NCBI GenBank assembly: GCA_039090855.1
Contig: CM076996.1
Coordinates: 52,790,469-52,854,468 of the forward strand
DNA: 64,000 nucleotides
Origin: Macrothele yani
Lineage: Eukaryota > Arthropoda > Arachnida > Araneae > Macrothelidae
Direction of reading: 5' to 3'
A model generated the notes under the pieces. The model made no database searches and was not told the origin of the DNA. It saw nothing but the letters and a program-made list of their open reading frames with translations. Below, piece after piece: positions 34,430 to 45,555 of this stretch (positions are counted from its first letter, which is position 1; every line of letters begins with the position of its first letter). Made by a program: the position numbers and the translations under genes.

Positions 34430-36548
34430 CAGTGAAACCTGTTTAAGACAGAATACAGGAGACTGGAGCTGTTTTAGGCAGGTTTCTGTATTTAGAGGTG
34501 CATCCATGGAAGCCTTTGAAATGTAAACATTTGAATTTTTATCTTGCTAGCAGCAGATTCACATAATTTGTGATTAGTTAAGAGAATATATTGTTTGCAT
34601 GTAACTTAATCAACTGAAAATTACAAACTTCTGTATTCTTTTAAAATAATCTAACATTAATTTATGTACAGTAACACAGTATAGGGTTCAATGAGAGTAT
34701 GTGCACTGCTTATTAACTGATACAATTCAGAGCCGCCTCGGAGAAGTGCAAAATCTCGAATATCCTGAATATTTTCCAATGCTTGCTTATACAGTGTTAT
34801 CCTAGATGTGGTTTCTATATTCACCTCCTCTATTTCATCATCCTCACTGTTATTGAATTTTTTTTCAATTTGATGCTTAATAATTTTGTCAAGATCTACA
34901 TTACAAAACTCTGTTGCAAAGTTGCTGTTGATGTTTACATAAGCCTTTGCACTGACAGTTACAAAACTGGTTCTGTTTAATGCTGCCTGCATGTCATCGA
35001 TGGTTTCACCTCACAAGTCTTGTAAGTCCTCTAAATGAAATGTTGCTTTCTTAAAACCAGTGGCGCACCCACGGGGGTGGCCGATGGAAGATAGAGAGGA
35101 AAATTATTATGTCGAAGTTTGAAACAAAAAGTCACGATGCACGATCTACATATACTTCTTAATCATGTACCATGTAATTATAACATATAATAACTATAAG
35201 GGAGTAGTTCTGTTAAATAAATTTAGAAAAATCTAACCAGGAAAAGAATTTCATCTACTGCTTCTTCTAATAATTTAACTTTCTTGTACTGTAACATTAC
35301 TAGTAACTGGATAAGAATAAATGTACAAAAGTCAACCTCCTTAATTGTTATAGCACCTGACTACTTTTCCCAGTAAATTTAGAGGGGGGTCACCCCACCT
35401 TGGGAAAATTCTGTGTGCAGGGCATATGGACCCCCTCCCTTGGGAAATTTCTGGGTGTGCTACTGCTTAAAACACAACTTAATTGTTTCAGTTGACACCC
35501 CGTGTGATGCATTTGCAAGCCATCCAATATTATCAAGAACAGTTATGGATTTTGTTAGTTTGCTAGAAGAGGATGTGGATTCCATATTCGCAAGAAGTTA
35601 TTTGCATAACAAGTTTCTGACAATGAATTTTGATGCATTGAGTAGTTAGTCTATTGGCTGACAAATGCTGGTTGTGTTTGGTGGAAACCATGGCAGTTTT
35701 ACATTTGATAGATGAGGATAAAGATGGCATGTTGCATCGTACAAGAACAAAACTTCTCTCTTTTGACTTTTCATCTTTGAATTAAAAGGTGTAAGCCATT
35801 TGGCCATAATTTTGGATGTCATTCAGATTTTCTTGTTCGGTTTCCACTCAACGGGAAGCTTTTTTAAACCCAAGTTATTGAATCATCGTGGTTTGACAGC
35901 CTAGCCAATCACTAATGGATTTTCCATCTCCCCAGACATCAACACTCAAAGAAAAGCTGCAAGATGTTCCTTCGAACTTTTTTTGCAGTACCGGGTTTCA
36001 CCTTTCAAATAAAGTTTTATTCGGCAGTGATTGAAGAAGCAAACAGTTTCATCATCATTAGCAATGTTTCAAGGTTCTTAGCCTTCAGTGTGTGTCAATA
36101 ATTTTCGTATCCAATCCGAAACTGTTTTCTTGTCGACGCTTACCACTTCACCACAAATTTTCATGAATGAAATGTTGTACCCCTTTCACAAACTCTCTAG
36201 CCATCCATTGGAAGCAGGAAACTCTTTTTCATTTTTTTTTTTTTTTTGGTCATTTCTTGCTCCACACCATAGAGCCTGAAATTGGCAAATTTCTTGCTCT
36301 TGATCTAACATACTCCTAAACAATCTTATTCAACTCTTCATTTCCAGTTTTTCTCATTTTTCTCTTGGTTGAGCTGTTACCTTTATTCCACTGCTCTGTT
36401 GTCTCATCTTTTCACTTTAAAATATCATAAATTTGTGTTTTTGCAGTACTGAACTTCTCTATCACATGCTTGACATTCACACTTTTTCATGCATTTCATT
36501 AACTTTAAATTTTGTAAACAAATAAAGAATGCTCTTCCTTGGCACCAT
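34430..36548 (-). pseudogene. Tigger-type transposase, heavily decayed
   Basis: The left end CAGTGAAACCTGTTTAAGAC after TA at 34428-34429 looks like a Tigger TIR. - strand traces in order from the ATG at 36548: YTKFKVIEMHEK, FSTAKTQIYDILK (HTH), STKRKMRKTGNEEL, NIANDDETVCFFN (first Asp), KKSSKEHLAAFL, WFPPNTTSICQPID (third Asp), and the C-terminal block 34992-34657 (IKHQIEKKFNNSEDDEIEEV). Stops and shifts are everywhere. A hAT MITE (35058-35465) interrupts it, and its start region is inside a triplication. No right TIR was found. Confidence 0.72.
35058..35465. mobile_element. hAT-type MITE with perfect 8-bp target duplication
   Basis: The left end CAGTGGCGCACCCACGGG and the right end inverted (CAGTAGCACACCCAGAAA) are flanked by CTTAAAAC on both sides (35050-35057 and 35466-35473). 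It is 408 bp with no coding capacity. It is inserted into the decayed Tigger and is therefore younger than it. Confidence 0.9.
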
Positions 36549-37002
36549 GGTAGGAAGGAAAGGAACGAACACAACAAGCAAAGGCTGTGGATTATCATTT
36601 CAATGAATAAATGTCAAAGAATTAATTGGAGCGGTACTGAACTTCTCTACCACATGCTTGACATTCACACTTTTTCATGCATTTCAATAACTTTAAATTT
36701 TGGTATACAAATAGAGAATGTTCTTCTTTGGCACCATGGTAGGAGGGAAAGGAACGAACACAACAAGCAAAGGCTGTGGATTATCATTTCAATGAATAAA
36801 TGTCAAAGAATTAATTGGAGCGGTACTGAACTTCTCTACCACATGCTTGACATTCACACTTTTTCATGCATTTCAGTAACTTTAAATTTTGTATACAAAT
36901 AGAGAATGTTCTTCTTTGGCACCATGGTAGGAGGGAAAGGAACGAACACAACAAGCAAAGGCTGTGAATTATCATTTCAATGAATAAATGTCAAAGAATT
37001 AA
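36445..37002. repeat. 188-bp tandem triplication containing the Tigger start region
   Basis: Three copies of a ~188-bp unit begin at about 36445, 36632 and 36821, each starting GTACTGAACTTCTCTA. The copies are 95% or more alike by eye, so the expansion is recent compared with the Tigger decay. Read on the - strand, each unit holds the MVPKKN...KFKVIEMHEK N-terminus of the transposase. Confidence 0.9.
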
Positions 37003-37406
37003 ATTGTAGCATCTTGTTGAAATCCATACGAAATAGCCTGCTGCGAAGACCTTGGATTTTGCATCCAGCATTATTTTAAATTGAAATACATGAACATTAG
37101 TGCGAATTCAAACCTAAACTTAACGTTAAAATTGAAAACTTCACTCCTGTATGAAGTATAATTCATTCCGGTTTGATATTAACTTGATTTCTGCAACCGA
37201 AAACCATGCAATTCCAAAATACACTCAGTTGAAACTACATGGGTATCATGTGAACAACCTCAAATTCCACACTTTGTGGCTTCACGGTTAAGAGACTTAG
37301 GGTATCTCCAGAAGTATTATTCTAACCACCTTGGGGAAGGGGTGGGGGGTTAATTTTGAACTACAAACTAGTTTTTTCCATGAACACAAACACAAGTTTT
37401 TCTGTG

Positions 37407-37437
<31 letters not shown>

Positions 37438-38134
37438 TCATTTTGTTAGTTTACTTCCCTAGAGAATTTTTGCATTCCAAAAAATAAAATTAATAAAATA
37501 AATTGCAAAATATGAAAACAAGGGGATGAAATAAAACTGCCCTCTCTCTTGAAGTATACACTTGGGTGGAGCGAAAAGTACAGGATTTTTTTTTTTTTTT
37601 AGAAATTCTACTTGGCAGGGGGTGGAAAAGTTGTCTTTTCTGTTTGTTAGGTCACATAAGTTTTTTTTTTTTTTTCAGAATTGGTTCACATCTTTCGGTG
37701 CCCCAAGACCCTTGAAATTTGCTAAAAATTGATTTTTATGAAAATGTGCTTAAAAAATAAAAAAAAGCAGTTGCAGTTTTGGCATAGTGTTCACATGTTA
37801 GCGTATGAGGTTTACTAAAATATTTGCAAAATTATTTAATTGTCGATTCATATCTTCTGGTGCCCCAAGACCCCTGAAAATTTGAATAAAAACCAATTTT
37901 TAAAGAAAACCAACGCCTTTTAAAATCAAAGAAATTAACCTGAAAAACTTATATGGAATGTAATCTTACCTAATTATTCTTCAATTGTTTACAGTCTCAT
38001 TATGTTCATTGTTCACTGTTACTGTTCGTTTCTATACCGAAATAGGTTAGCCACTATCCAGTTTGGATAAACGGTATTAGAAGAAATTTCATATCTTTAT
38101 ATTCTGACTTGGTATCGAAAGTTTTTCTATGACA
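37003..38134. other. Non-coding, homopolymer-rich stretch with a direct repeat
   Basis: It contains long poly-T tracts (37406-37434, 37586-37600 and 37660-37674) and two copies of a CATCTT-GGTGCCCCAAGACCC motif (37690-37720 and 37853-37882). These probably belong to the 3' side of the repeat family whose coding fragment follows at 38135. Confidence 0.5.
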
Positions 38135-38509
38135 TCACGATTTCAGTCTGGTCGAAATAAAACCATGTCGCTGCTGTTCCCTGCACCCATTCTCCGATGC
38201 TTCAGAGACTAGATAAACACATTGTTCCACTGATTGGGTGTGACTCTGATATTTGGACCATTCTCCTATTGTTCCGTCCTTCACCATAGCCTCAATGTCT
38301 TCAATTTGTACATTCCTCGTAACAGATAGCCCAAAGCGGCCAACTTTTTGCCAGTTAATAAGCTCTGTATATTCCTTTGCTTTGAAGTTTAGTTTGGGCA
38401 CTTGAAAAGTTTTAACTTCTGACTTTTCTGTTCTCTTGCTTCTTGCAAGTTGTATTCTTCGATTAGCAAGGGGCCTGATATGCTCTCTGTCATCTGTCAG
38501 CATCAACAC
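38135..38509 (-). pseudogene. C-terminal fragment of the same unnamed family as 478-2874
   Basis: One 124-codon block reads MLTDDREHIRPLANRRI, FQVPKLNFKAKEYTELINWQ and SHTQSVEQCVYLVSEASENG. It aligns with blocks 1322-843 and 837-478 of the first copy (shared FK/FQ-IP/VP-x-hNF, INWQ/IDWQ, HTQ-x-VE, VSEAS/VSDAS). It is truncated upstream. A conserved order in two unlinked pieces supports a mobile origin. Confidence 0.6.
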
Positions 38510-39220
38510 TAACAGATTCTTAGGATGGCAGAAGAAACTGTTTCTTTGAATAGCACCATCTCTCTTAGATTAGGTGCCAAGTACCTAAGGTGGCCAGATA
38601 TTGGAACACTGATTTGAGGACAAAATGGCATGGTGTTCCCAAATCAGCAGTTCATTTAGGGACACATACATACTCAAAATAAATATGCAAATATTTTTGT
38701 CACAAAACTGCATTCTTTCTAGATGTGTGATATTACATATAAAAATTTGTGTCTTAAAAAGCTTGCAGAATGTTGGTAATTTGTATTGACAAAGCAAAAC
38801 TATGATGGCGAGAACATATTAGCAAAAATGAAATGCTTTACCTTAGGTATATGAGCTGAATTAAAATCAAGCTGCACACTAATGAAGTAACTGCATGGCA
38901 AATTTTTCATTTTGCCAAAGTTTTTGGAGGAACTCAGGACACGTACAGTCGAAATTTTGTCCCGCCAGTGGTGCAGTCAAGGCCGTATATAAAGGTGGGG
39001 TTTGGGGGTTCAAACCCCTTCCCTTAGGCCTAAAGAAAAAAGGCATACTACATTACATTACATCTATGCAACGATCTTATTTACAGAAATTGTAGTAGTA
39101 TCATTTCATGAAAGCCTCTAGGTGAGCTTATGGTTGTAAGTTACAGCAAGACCATTCTGTCCCTAGCGGCACAGCTAACTCACTAAACCTCACTCAAGAA
39201 GATTAGAAGATAAGAGAGTA

Positions 39221-40481
39221 AGGTGACCAGATTTTTGAGAATGCAAGTGAGGACAAAATGACATTTGTCCTCAATTTCTATGCAAAATTGAGGACAATTT
39301 TGCTTCCAAATGAGGACATAATTGAGGACAGCGTCTGATGCATTATGTTCAAGCCAAAGGTTAGCAAACAATGTTATGAAATATCCCATAATTGTTCAGT
39401 TTCATTGGAAATCATACGATGAATCAGAAGAATGATTCTCGTGTGAAATAAGTATAAATAGCAATAAAATACTATCGTGCAGAATATTGCTCCCGATACA
39501 TTTTAAATCTTCCTTGTAGGGGCTACATTTAAAAAAAAGCTGCATTTTGAATTTGTACTGAAATTTCACTGTGATTCTGTACAAGAATAGATATCTGAAG
39601 CCAGAAAATTACTATATGCTGACCGAGCAAAAATCATGGAATAGCTGTATGTTATCCCTATGAGAAGGAATATTCCAAATCCAATAACCTCACTTGAAGA
39701 AACAGTTTAATGGAAAATGTACTGAACAAAAGTTGTGGAACTGTCAATGGAATCTATGAAATGTAACCAAATTTTACATCAATTACTTATTTAATTGCAA
39801 AAAAGTGGATGCTGAGAAAGATAAGATTTTTTTTTTTTTTAATTGGAGGTTTAACGACCACCGTGAGCAACTCAATGGGCTATAAGCAGTCGCCCGTCCC
39901 TAATTTAGGGTCACTGGTTCCAGGGAAGGGAGAGAGCCAGTGCCGTAAGACAAACACAACATCCATGCCTGACTGGGATTCGAACCCAGACCCCTTACGG
40001 ACGAATGATCAGAGGCCAGCGCCTTAGACCACTGCGCCACCGGAGCGGCAAGATAAGATTCACTTCCCATCCTAAAAATATTTTAGTTAAATCCAGTTAA
40101 AATAGAAACTAAATCATAGCACCGCATTTATCGAGATGACCTTGTTCGATGCTTTGGCATGTCTCCCATTAATACTGCATGATTTCTAACTTAATTCAAA
40201 GAAAAATTCATCCGCTTCGGAAAATAGTTCCATACCTATTCTTTATGAATCCATTTCCTTGCAATTAAATAAGAAATTGATGCTAAATTTGGTTGCATTT
40301 GGTAAATTCAATTGAATTCTATGCCTTTTTTTTAAACACATTTTTACCTATTTCAGTTTTTGGGGGAAATTTTTAAAAATTGTGGACAAAAACTAAGAAA
40401 TTAAGGACATTTGACGTCCTCAATAAGTTTTTAGTAAATTGATGACTGACCCCCAGAAAATGAGGACGCCTGGTCACCTTA
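39221..40481. mobile_element. Non-autonomous transposon, TAAGGTGACCAG ends
   Basis: The left end TAAGGTGACCAG and right end CTGGTCACCTTA are inverted, with 8-bp flanks TAAGAGAG and TGAGAGAG (7 of 8 identical), as in hAT elements. The interior is AT-rich with many GAGGACA motifs and no coding sequence. A SINE (39828-40050) is inserted in it. A related partial copy seems to start near 38587 (AAGGTGGCCAGATATTGG). Confidence 0.8.
39828..40050 (-). repeat. tRNA-SINE, full length
   Basis: It reads on the - strand from GCCGCTCCGGTGGCGCAGTG (A-box) through the B-box GGGTTCGAATCCC to CCTCCAATT and an A tail. It is flanked by the duplication AAGATAAGATT. Confidence 0.93.
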
Positions 40482-40558
40482 TGAGAGAGGTGAAAGCAGC
40501 TGGGCGTTGCAGACTTCTAGTGGAGAGCTTTCAGTGACGTCACTTTGTGCATATCTTT

Positions 40559-40780
40559 TTTTTGTTTTTGATTGAAGGTTTTAACGACCACCATGAGCAA
40601 CTCAATGGGCTATAAGCAGTCACCCGCCCCGAATTTAGGGTCACTGGCTCCAGGGAAGGGAGAGAGCCAGTGCCGTAAGACAAACACAACATCCATGCCT
40701 CACCGGGATTCGAACCCGGACCCCTTACGGACGAATGATCAGAGGCCAACGCCTTAGACCACTGCGCCACCGGGGCGGCA
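40559..40780 (-). repeat. tRNA-SINE, full length
   Basis: Same family and orientation as its neighbour. The duplication CATATCTTT is visible on both sides (about 40550 and 40781). A-box and B-box are intact. Confidence 0.92.
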
Positions 40781-40811
40781 CATATCTTTCATTCGTGTCG
40801 CTCGGAGCAGG

Positions 40812-41024
40812 TTTTTTTTTATTATTATTGGAGCCACCGTGAGCAACTCAATGGGCTATAAGCAGTCGCCTGTCCCTTATTTAGGGCTACTGGTTCCAGG
40901 GAAGGGAGAGAGCCAGTGCTGTAAGACAAACGCAACATCCATGCCTCACAGGATTCGAACACCGAACCCTTTCGGATGAATGATCAGAGGCCGTCGCTTA
41001 GACCACTGTGCCACCGGAGCAGCG
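40812..41024 (-). repeat. tRNA-SINE with small internal deletions
   Basis: The tail is altered (TATTATTATTGGAGCC, missing TTTAACGA). The head ends GCTCCGGTGGCACAGTGG on the - strand. The flanks repeat CGGAGCAGG. Confidence 0.9.
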
Positions 41025-41131
41025 GAGCAGGTTCAGTTGGCGGGCGTAACGCAGCCACAAATAACCGTACCCCGTGACTAGTCAGTGTAGAAAGTAGCTT
41101 CAGGCTTTACAGTAATACATGTTTCAGAAAT

Positions 41132-41202
41132 TTGCATTGTACTGTATATTTGTATGAATACTAAACTGATTAAACGGTTTACAAATATACAGTACAATGC
41201 AA
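41132..41202. repeat. Perfect 23-bp stem-loop
   Basis: TTGCATTGTACTGTATATTTGTA shortened: the arm at 41132-41154 and its exact complement at 41180-41202 pair without mismatch around a 25-nt loop. The size (71 nt) is like a miRNA precursor, but the perfect pairing is more typical of a foldback element. It lies between two SINEs. Confidence 0.75.
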
Positions 41203-41237
41203 TTAATTAGAAAAGCAAAATTGCTATATAAGAATAC

Positions 41238-41396
41238 AGTCGCCCGTCCCTAATTTAGGGTCACTGGTTCCAGGGAAGGGAGAGAGCCAGTGCCGTAAGA
41301 CAAACAACATCCATGCCTCACCGGGATTCGAATCCGGACCCCTTCGGACGAATGATCATCGGCCAACGCCTTAGACCACTGCGCCACCGGGGCGGC
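41238..41396 (-). repeat. tRNA-SINE lacking its 3' tail
   Basis: The head and middle are present (B-box GGATTCGAATCCCGG) but the sequence stops at CGCCCGTCCC, with no CGTTAAACCTCC end or A tail. It was probably deleted after insertion. Confidence 0.88.
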
Positions 41397-41602
41397 AACA
41401 ACAACATCATTAACAGCTTTCATAACAAATAATAAAAGTAAAAGATTTAGATTCTGTTCCTGTTGGTTACGCAAACATAATGAATTTCAAGGTGAATCAG
41501 CGTCGTCAAGTTTCGTTATAACTAGTGCGAGTAATGTGAAATTGAAATCTATGGGGAGGAAATGAACACAACATAAACAATCCGGATAGTGAAAACTGTC
41601 GC

Positions 41603-41824
41603 CGCCCCGGTGGCGCAGTGGTCTAAGGCGCTGGCCTCTGATCATTCGTCCGTAAGGGGTCCGGGTTCGAATCCCGATCAGGCATGTGCTGTGTTTGTCT
41701 TACGGCACTGGCTCTCTCCCTTCCCTGGAACCAGTGACCCTGAATTAGGGACGGGCGACTGCTTATAGCCCATTGAGTTGCTCACGGTGGTCGTTAAACC
41801 TCCAATCAAAAAAAAAAAAAAAAA
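41603..41824 (+). repeat. tRNA-SINE, full length
   Basis: It reads + from GCCGCCCCGGTGGCGCAGTG to CCTCCAATC and an A tail. The flanks repeat GAAAACTGT. It is inserted just before the ZMYM1-like hAT gene remnant. Confidence 0.93.
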
Positions 41825-42005
41825 GAAAGAAAACTGTGTTAATTACAATGAAATGTGTCACAAGCTTGACATAGGCAGTTTCTTAGGAGGAGTTATTTTG
41901 GATGATTTCACAAAAGAACAAGCACTTAAAAACCCATGGACACCTACTGAAGACTACGTTTTCTCTGCTTCAGCTAAGAGAAAACTAACTTTTCAACTAA
42001 AGTGG

Positions 42006-42225
42006 GCCGCCCCGGTGGCGCAGTGGTCTAAGTGATGGCCTCTGATCATTCGTCCGAAAGGGGTCCGGGGATCGAATCCCGGTGAGGCATGGTTGTTGTG
42101 TTTGTCTTACGGCACTAGCTCTCTCCCTTCCCTGGAACCAGTGACCCTAAATTAGGGACGGGCGACTGCTTATAGCCCATTGAGTTGCTCACGGTGGTCG
42201 TTAAACCTCCAATCAAAAAAAAATT
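42006..42225 (+). repeat. tRNA-SINE, full length
   Basis: It reads + from GCCGCCCCGGTGGCGCAGTG to CCTCCAATC plus an A tail, and is inserted within the ZMYM1-like hAT gene remnant. The flanks share only a short AAAGT-like match. Confidence 0.9.
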
Positions 42226-43040
42226 AAAGTAGCTCAAACTGTATCCATGGTTAGTTTGTTCAAATCAATTATGTGGGGCATTGTGCAAAACGTGTATTAT
42301 TTGGTCCTCAAGTTGGATGCAGAGGAGATCAAGCACTTGGTGCACTGTTATTTAAAGAATATTTTGGAAAACATGAGAAAACTAAATATCACATTGATGT
42401 TAGTATGCAAACAGATAATTTTTAAGTGTTGCAAGCGGAAAACGAGCTAATGTAGTGTATCAGATAGATTCAGCAAGAAAACGTCAGGTAATGGAAAATA
42501 TAGCAAAGTTAATTCCAATAGGGGAAACAATGATTTTATGTGGTCGCCTGAAGCTTCCTTTAAGAGGTACAAATGATTCAGGTCCTACTTATCTCCAAGA
42601 ACCAGACTACAATGATGGCAACTTTAGGGCTATTTTGTGATACCGTCCCAAAGCTGGGGATACAGTACTTTTAAATCATTTATCTGCATCATCTGGCTCC
42701 AAAAGTATCAGAGGCCATCGCTTAGTTCAATGATTCAAAACGAAATCATTGAAATTTGCAGGGAAATAATACAAGATGCAATTGTTTCTCGAATAAACAA
42801 TGCTAAGCATAAGCGCCGACTTGAAAAATTATTGGGGGTTCCAGAAATTTTTAATCGAATTACCCATGCATTTTTCAAAGGATTTCAGTTTAATTTAAAT
42901 TTCATTCAGTCAGATTATCTGGCACAATATGACGCCTGAAATGCTAAAATGAAGCAAATTATGGTTAATTACAAAAAAATATTATTTTCTAGATAATTAT
43001 TTCATTTATTTTGCTTTTGTGGGATCGACATTATTTTATG

Positions 43041-43268
43041 CAATTTTTTTTTTTTTTTTGATTGGAGGTTTAACGACCACCGTGAGCAACTCAATGGGCT
43101 ATAAGCAGTCGCCCGTCCCTAATTTAGGGCCACTGGTTCCAGGGAAGGGAGAGAGCCAGTGCCGTAAGACAAACACAACATCCATGCCTCACCGGGATTC
43201 GAACCCGGACCCCTTACGGACGAATGATCAGAGGCCAGCGCCTTAGACCACTGCGCCACCGGGGCGGC
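43041..43268 (-). repeat. tRNA-SINE, full length
   Basis: It is flanked by the 12-bp duplication ATTTTATGCAAT. Head, boxes and A tail (as poly-T on +) are intact, so it is a young copy. Confidence 0.93.
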
Positions 43269-43906
43269 ATTTTATGCAATACACAGATACTGTGTGAATT
43301 TCCAACTCAATTGTCTTTATAAAAGCAACAAAAACATGTAAAATTAATTTTTAGGTGTTTTTACCAATTTTAAGAATGCCAACAAATTTTTTCGTCAAAT
43401 GATTTCTGAGTTAAAATAGGAGGTTAGAAGGGAGAGGAAATGGCATCCGCCGCTCGCCCTGCATTTTCCGTGGGCTCCACTTTGTATTAGTTGTGCATGC
43501 CCAGTATGCCCAACTTGGGCTGCTTTTGTACTTCTCTATGGAGAAGTCGTCGACTTTGAAGAGGTACTTGTGCATCATGTACAGTCAGGAAAAATGGGAC
43601 TGAAATATACATGCACATAACTAAAAAATTTGCCAAAAAATTACAAAAATACTGTTTAGTATTATTTCAAAAAGAATCAAACAAAAGTATGCTTCGTAGA
43701 CTGAAGTACATATTGCGCATCAGCCAACCACGGCCTTGTTAAAGCTGTGGGAGCCTCGTTGACCTTCAGCCGGATCTGCTGCAGAGAGTAAGAGACGGCC
43801 GCTATCAACCTGTGTTCCTGCACAGGTCTTCAGTCAGGGACGTCACGTCACTAAACCCTCCCCACCCGGAGGGCGCTAGAAACCAGATAAGATTTGGCTT
43901 CACCAT

Positions 43907-44356
43907 TTTTTTTTATTGGAGATTTTAACGACCACCGTGAGCAACTCAATGGGCTATAAGCAGTCGCCCGTCCCTAATTTAGGGTCACTGGTTCCAGGGA
44001 AGGGAGAGAGCCAGTGCCGTACGAGAAACACAACATCCATGCCTCACGGGATTCGAACCCGGACCCCGTTCGGACGAATGATCAGAGGCCTTTTTTTTTT
44101 TTTTTTTTATTGGAGGTTTAACGACCACCGTGAGCAACTCAATGGGCTATAAGCTGTCGCCCGTCCCTAATTTAGGGTCACTGGTTCCAGGGAAGGGAGA
44201 GAGCCAGTGCCGTAAGACAAACACAACACCCATGCCTCACCGGGATTCGAACCCGGACCCCTTTCAGACGAACGATCAGAGGCCAGCGCCTTAGACCACT
44301 GCGCCACCGGGGCGACTCAGAGGCCTTCGCCTAGACCACTGCGCCACCGGGGCGGC
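43907..44356 (-). repeat. tRNA-SINE interrupted by a second SINE
   Basis: The outer copy occupies 43907-44090 plus 44326-44356 and is flanked by CTTCACCAT. The inner insertion lies between TCAGAGGCC duplicates. Confidence 0.92.
44091..44316 (-). repeat. tRNA-SINE nested inside another SINE
   Basis: A full-length copy sits inside the B-box-to-A-box interval of the outer SINE, same orientation, flanked by TCAGAGGCC (44082-44090 and 44317-44325). Confidence 0.93.
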
Positions 44357-44687
44357 TCTTCACCATTGGCGGCTGATGCCATCTCCTCTCTCTTCTAACC
44401 TCCTTGGTCCCCGACTGTCCGAAGATAGGGTGGGCCAAATGACTGTTCAGCATATTTCCGTCTTTATCACTATGACCACGAATAGGTTCTCGTGTCCGTT
44501 GCAAAGCTAGACTTTTGTATTTTGAGGAAGCCCAGACAAACCGAAGAATTTTCTTTTATAAAGGAGGCAGTTTTAAATGCTCTTAAAAACTGGTATTGTC
44601 TGTCGCGTCAAATTTGACGAGCGTGAACAAACACTCATTCTTTTTTGAAGCACAATAAACAGTCTGAGGGGTAAATTTCTATACACA

Positions 44688-44713
44688 CATTCTATCTATA
44701 TACTGTATATAGA
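44688..44713. repeat. Short palindrome
   Basis: CTATCTATATACTGTATATA followed by GATAG reads as an inverted repeat centred near 44701. It is AT-rich and of unknown significance. Confidence 0.6.
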
Positions 44714-45555
44714 TAGTAAACGGGGAATGTATAATAAAAAAACTTAAAGAATTGATAACGAAAAATAAAATTTATGCATATATGCGTACGTGGATTTTCC
44801 CCACGAAATACGCGCAAAAATATGAGGGTTTCAAAAAGTGTTTCGAACCCACGAAATCGGCGCCTATGATGCTAAGTGTTTCTCATTATTAGCCAATGAG
44901 ACACAGGATATATCCAGGAAAGAACAGCTTTCAATCTGTGTTCGATATGTTGACATTAAAGAAACTATCATTCGCGAAGATTTCTTATGTTTTATTTCTG
45001 TAACTGATGTGACTGCCGTAGGTTTGGCTGCAACTCTCGTGTCCACGTTAACACAGCTTGGTGTAGATTTGAATAACATGGTCGGACAAGGCTATGACGG
45101 AGCTGCCGTAATGAGTGGCAAGTACAGAGGTGTGCGTACATTACTATCGGAAAAAAACTTGAAGAATTGCTAGCATTGATGAGTGTTCCTTGTGGTATGC
45201 CTTTAAATGCTGAGGATGTTGTCACTAAATTTTCTTTGAAAAATAGGAATAAGAATTTTGTTGTTTAAAGTAGAATTTGACATGTTGCAGTGTAAACGGA
45301 ATTTTCTGAAATCAGAGAACTACACTGACTACAGTCAAGTATGTACTCGTCTCGTGAATAAAAAAAGAAATCCGAAAATTCCGGATCCCAGTTATTGTAA
45401 ACAATTACCTATATTTGGTTGAAAAGTTTCACACACACACACACACACAAACACAAATAATAATAAGAATAATGAAATACAAAAACTTATGAGAATTACG
45501 GACTTCATCATACTAATCAAGAACCCCCCCCCCTTTACTTAGCCATATCTACGGT

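Larger units (their letters stand above)
43418..44405. repeat. Inverted-repeat unit (AGGAGGTTAGAAG ends)
   Basis: About 37 bp at 43418-43454 (AGGAGGTTAGAAGGGAGAGG, ATGGCATC) and the complement at 44370-44405 (ends TTCTAACCTCCT) form inverted ends. The interior is more GC-rich, with no coding trace, and carries the nested SINE pair. It is probably a MITE, but the target duplication is not clear. Confidence 0.65.
42808..44868. mobile_element. hAT-type element inserted in another hAT gene, 8-bp duplication
   Basis: The left end CATAAGCGCCGACTTG and the right end inverted (CATAGGCGCCGATTTCG) are flanked on both sides by ATGCTAAG (42800-42807 and 44869-44876). The host reading frame (NNAK to AKCFSLL) is restored when it is removed. 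Inside are SINEs (43041-43268 and 43907-44356) and an inverted-repeat unit (43418-44405). No transposase is left. Confidence 0.9.
41829..45300 (+). pseudogene. hAT transposase of ZMYM1/DUF4371 type, split by insertions
   Basis: + strand pieces: 41829-42005 (KLDIGSFLGGVILDDFTKEQ, NPWTPTEDYVFS), a SINE, then 42226-42807 (YPWLVCSNQLCGALCKTC; QIDSARKRQVMENIAKLIPI; ETMILCGRLKLPLRGTNDSG; IQNEIIEICREIIQDAIVSR; NNAK). After a 2.06-kb insertion, 44869-45240 follows (CFSLLANETQDISRKEQLSI; RYVD; NNMVGQGYDGAAVMSGKYRG). DETQDIS-like and GQGYDGAAxMSG are the hAT core motifs of ZMYM1-like proteins. Here the first Asp is Asn (ANETQ). The hAT dimerisation C-terminus is missing. It is inactive. Confidence 0.78.
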
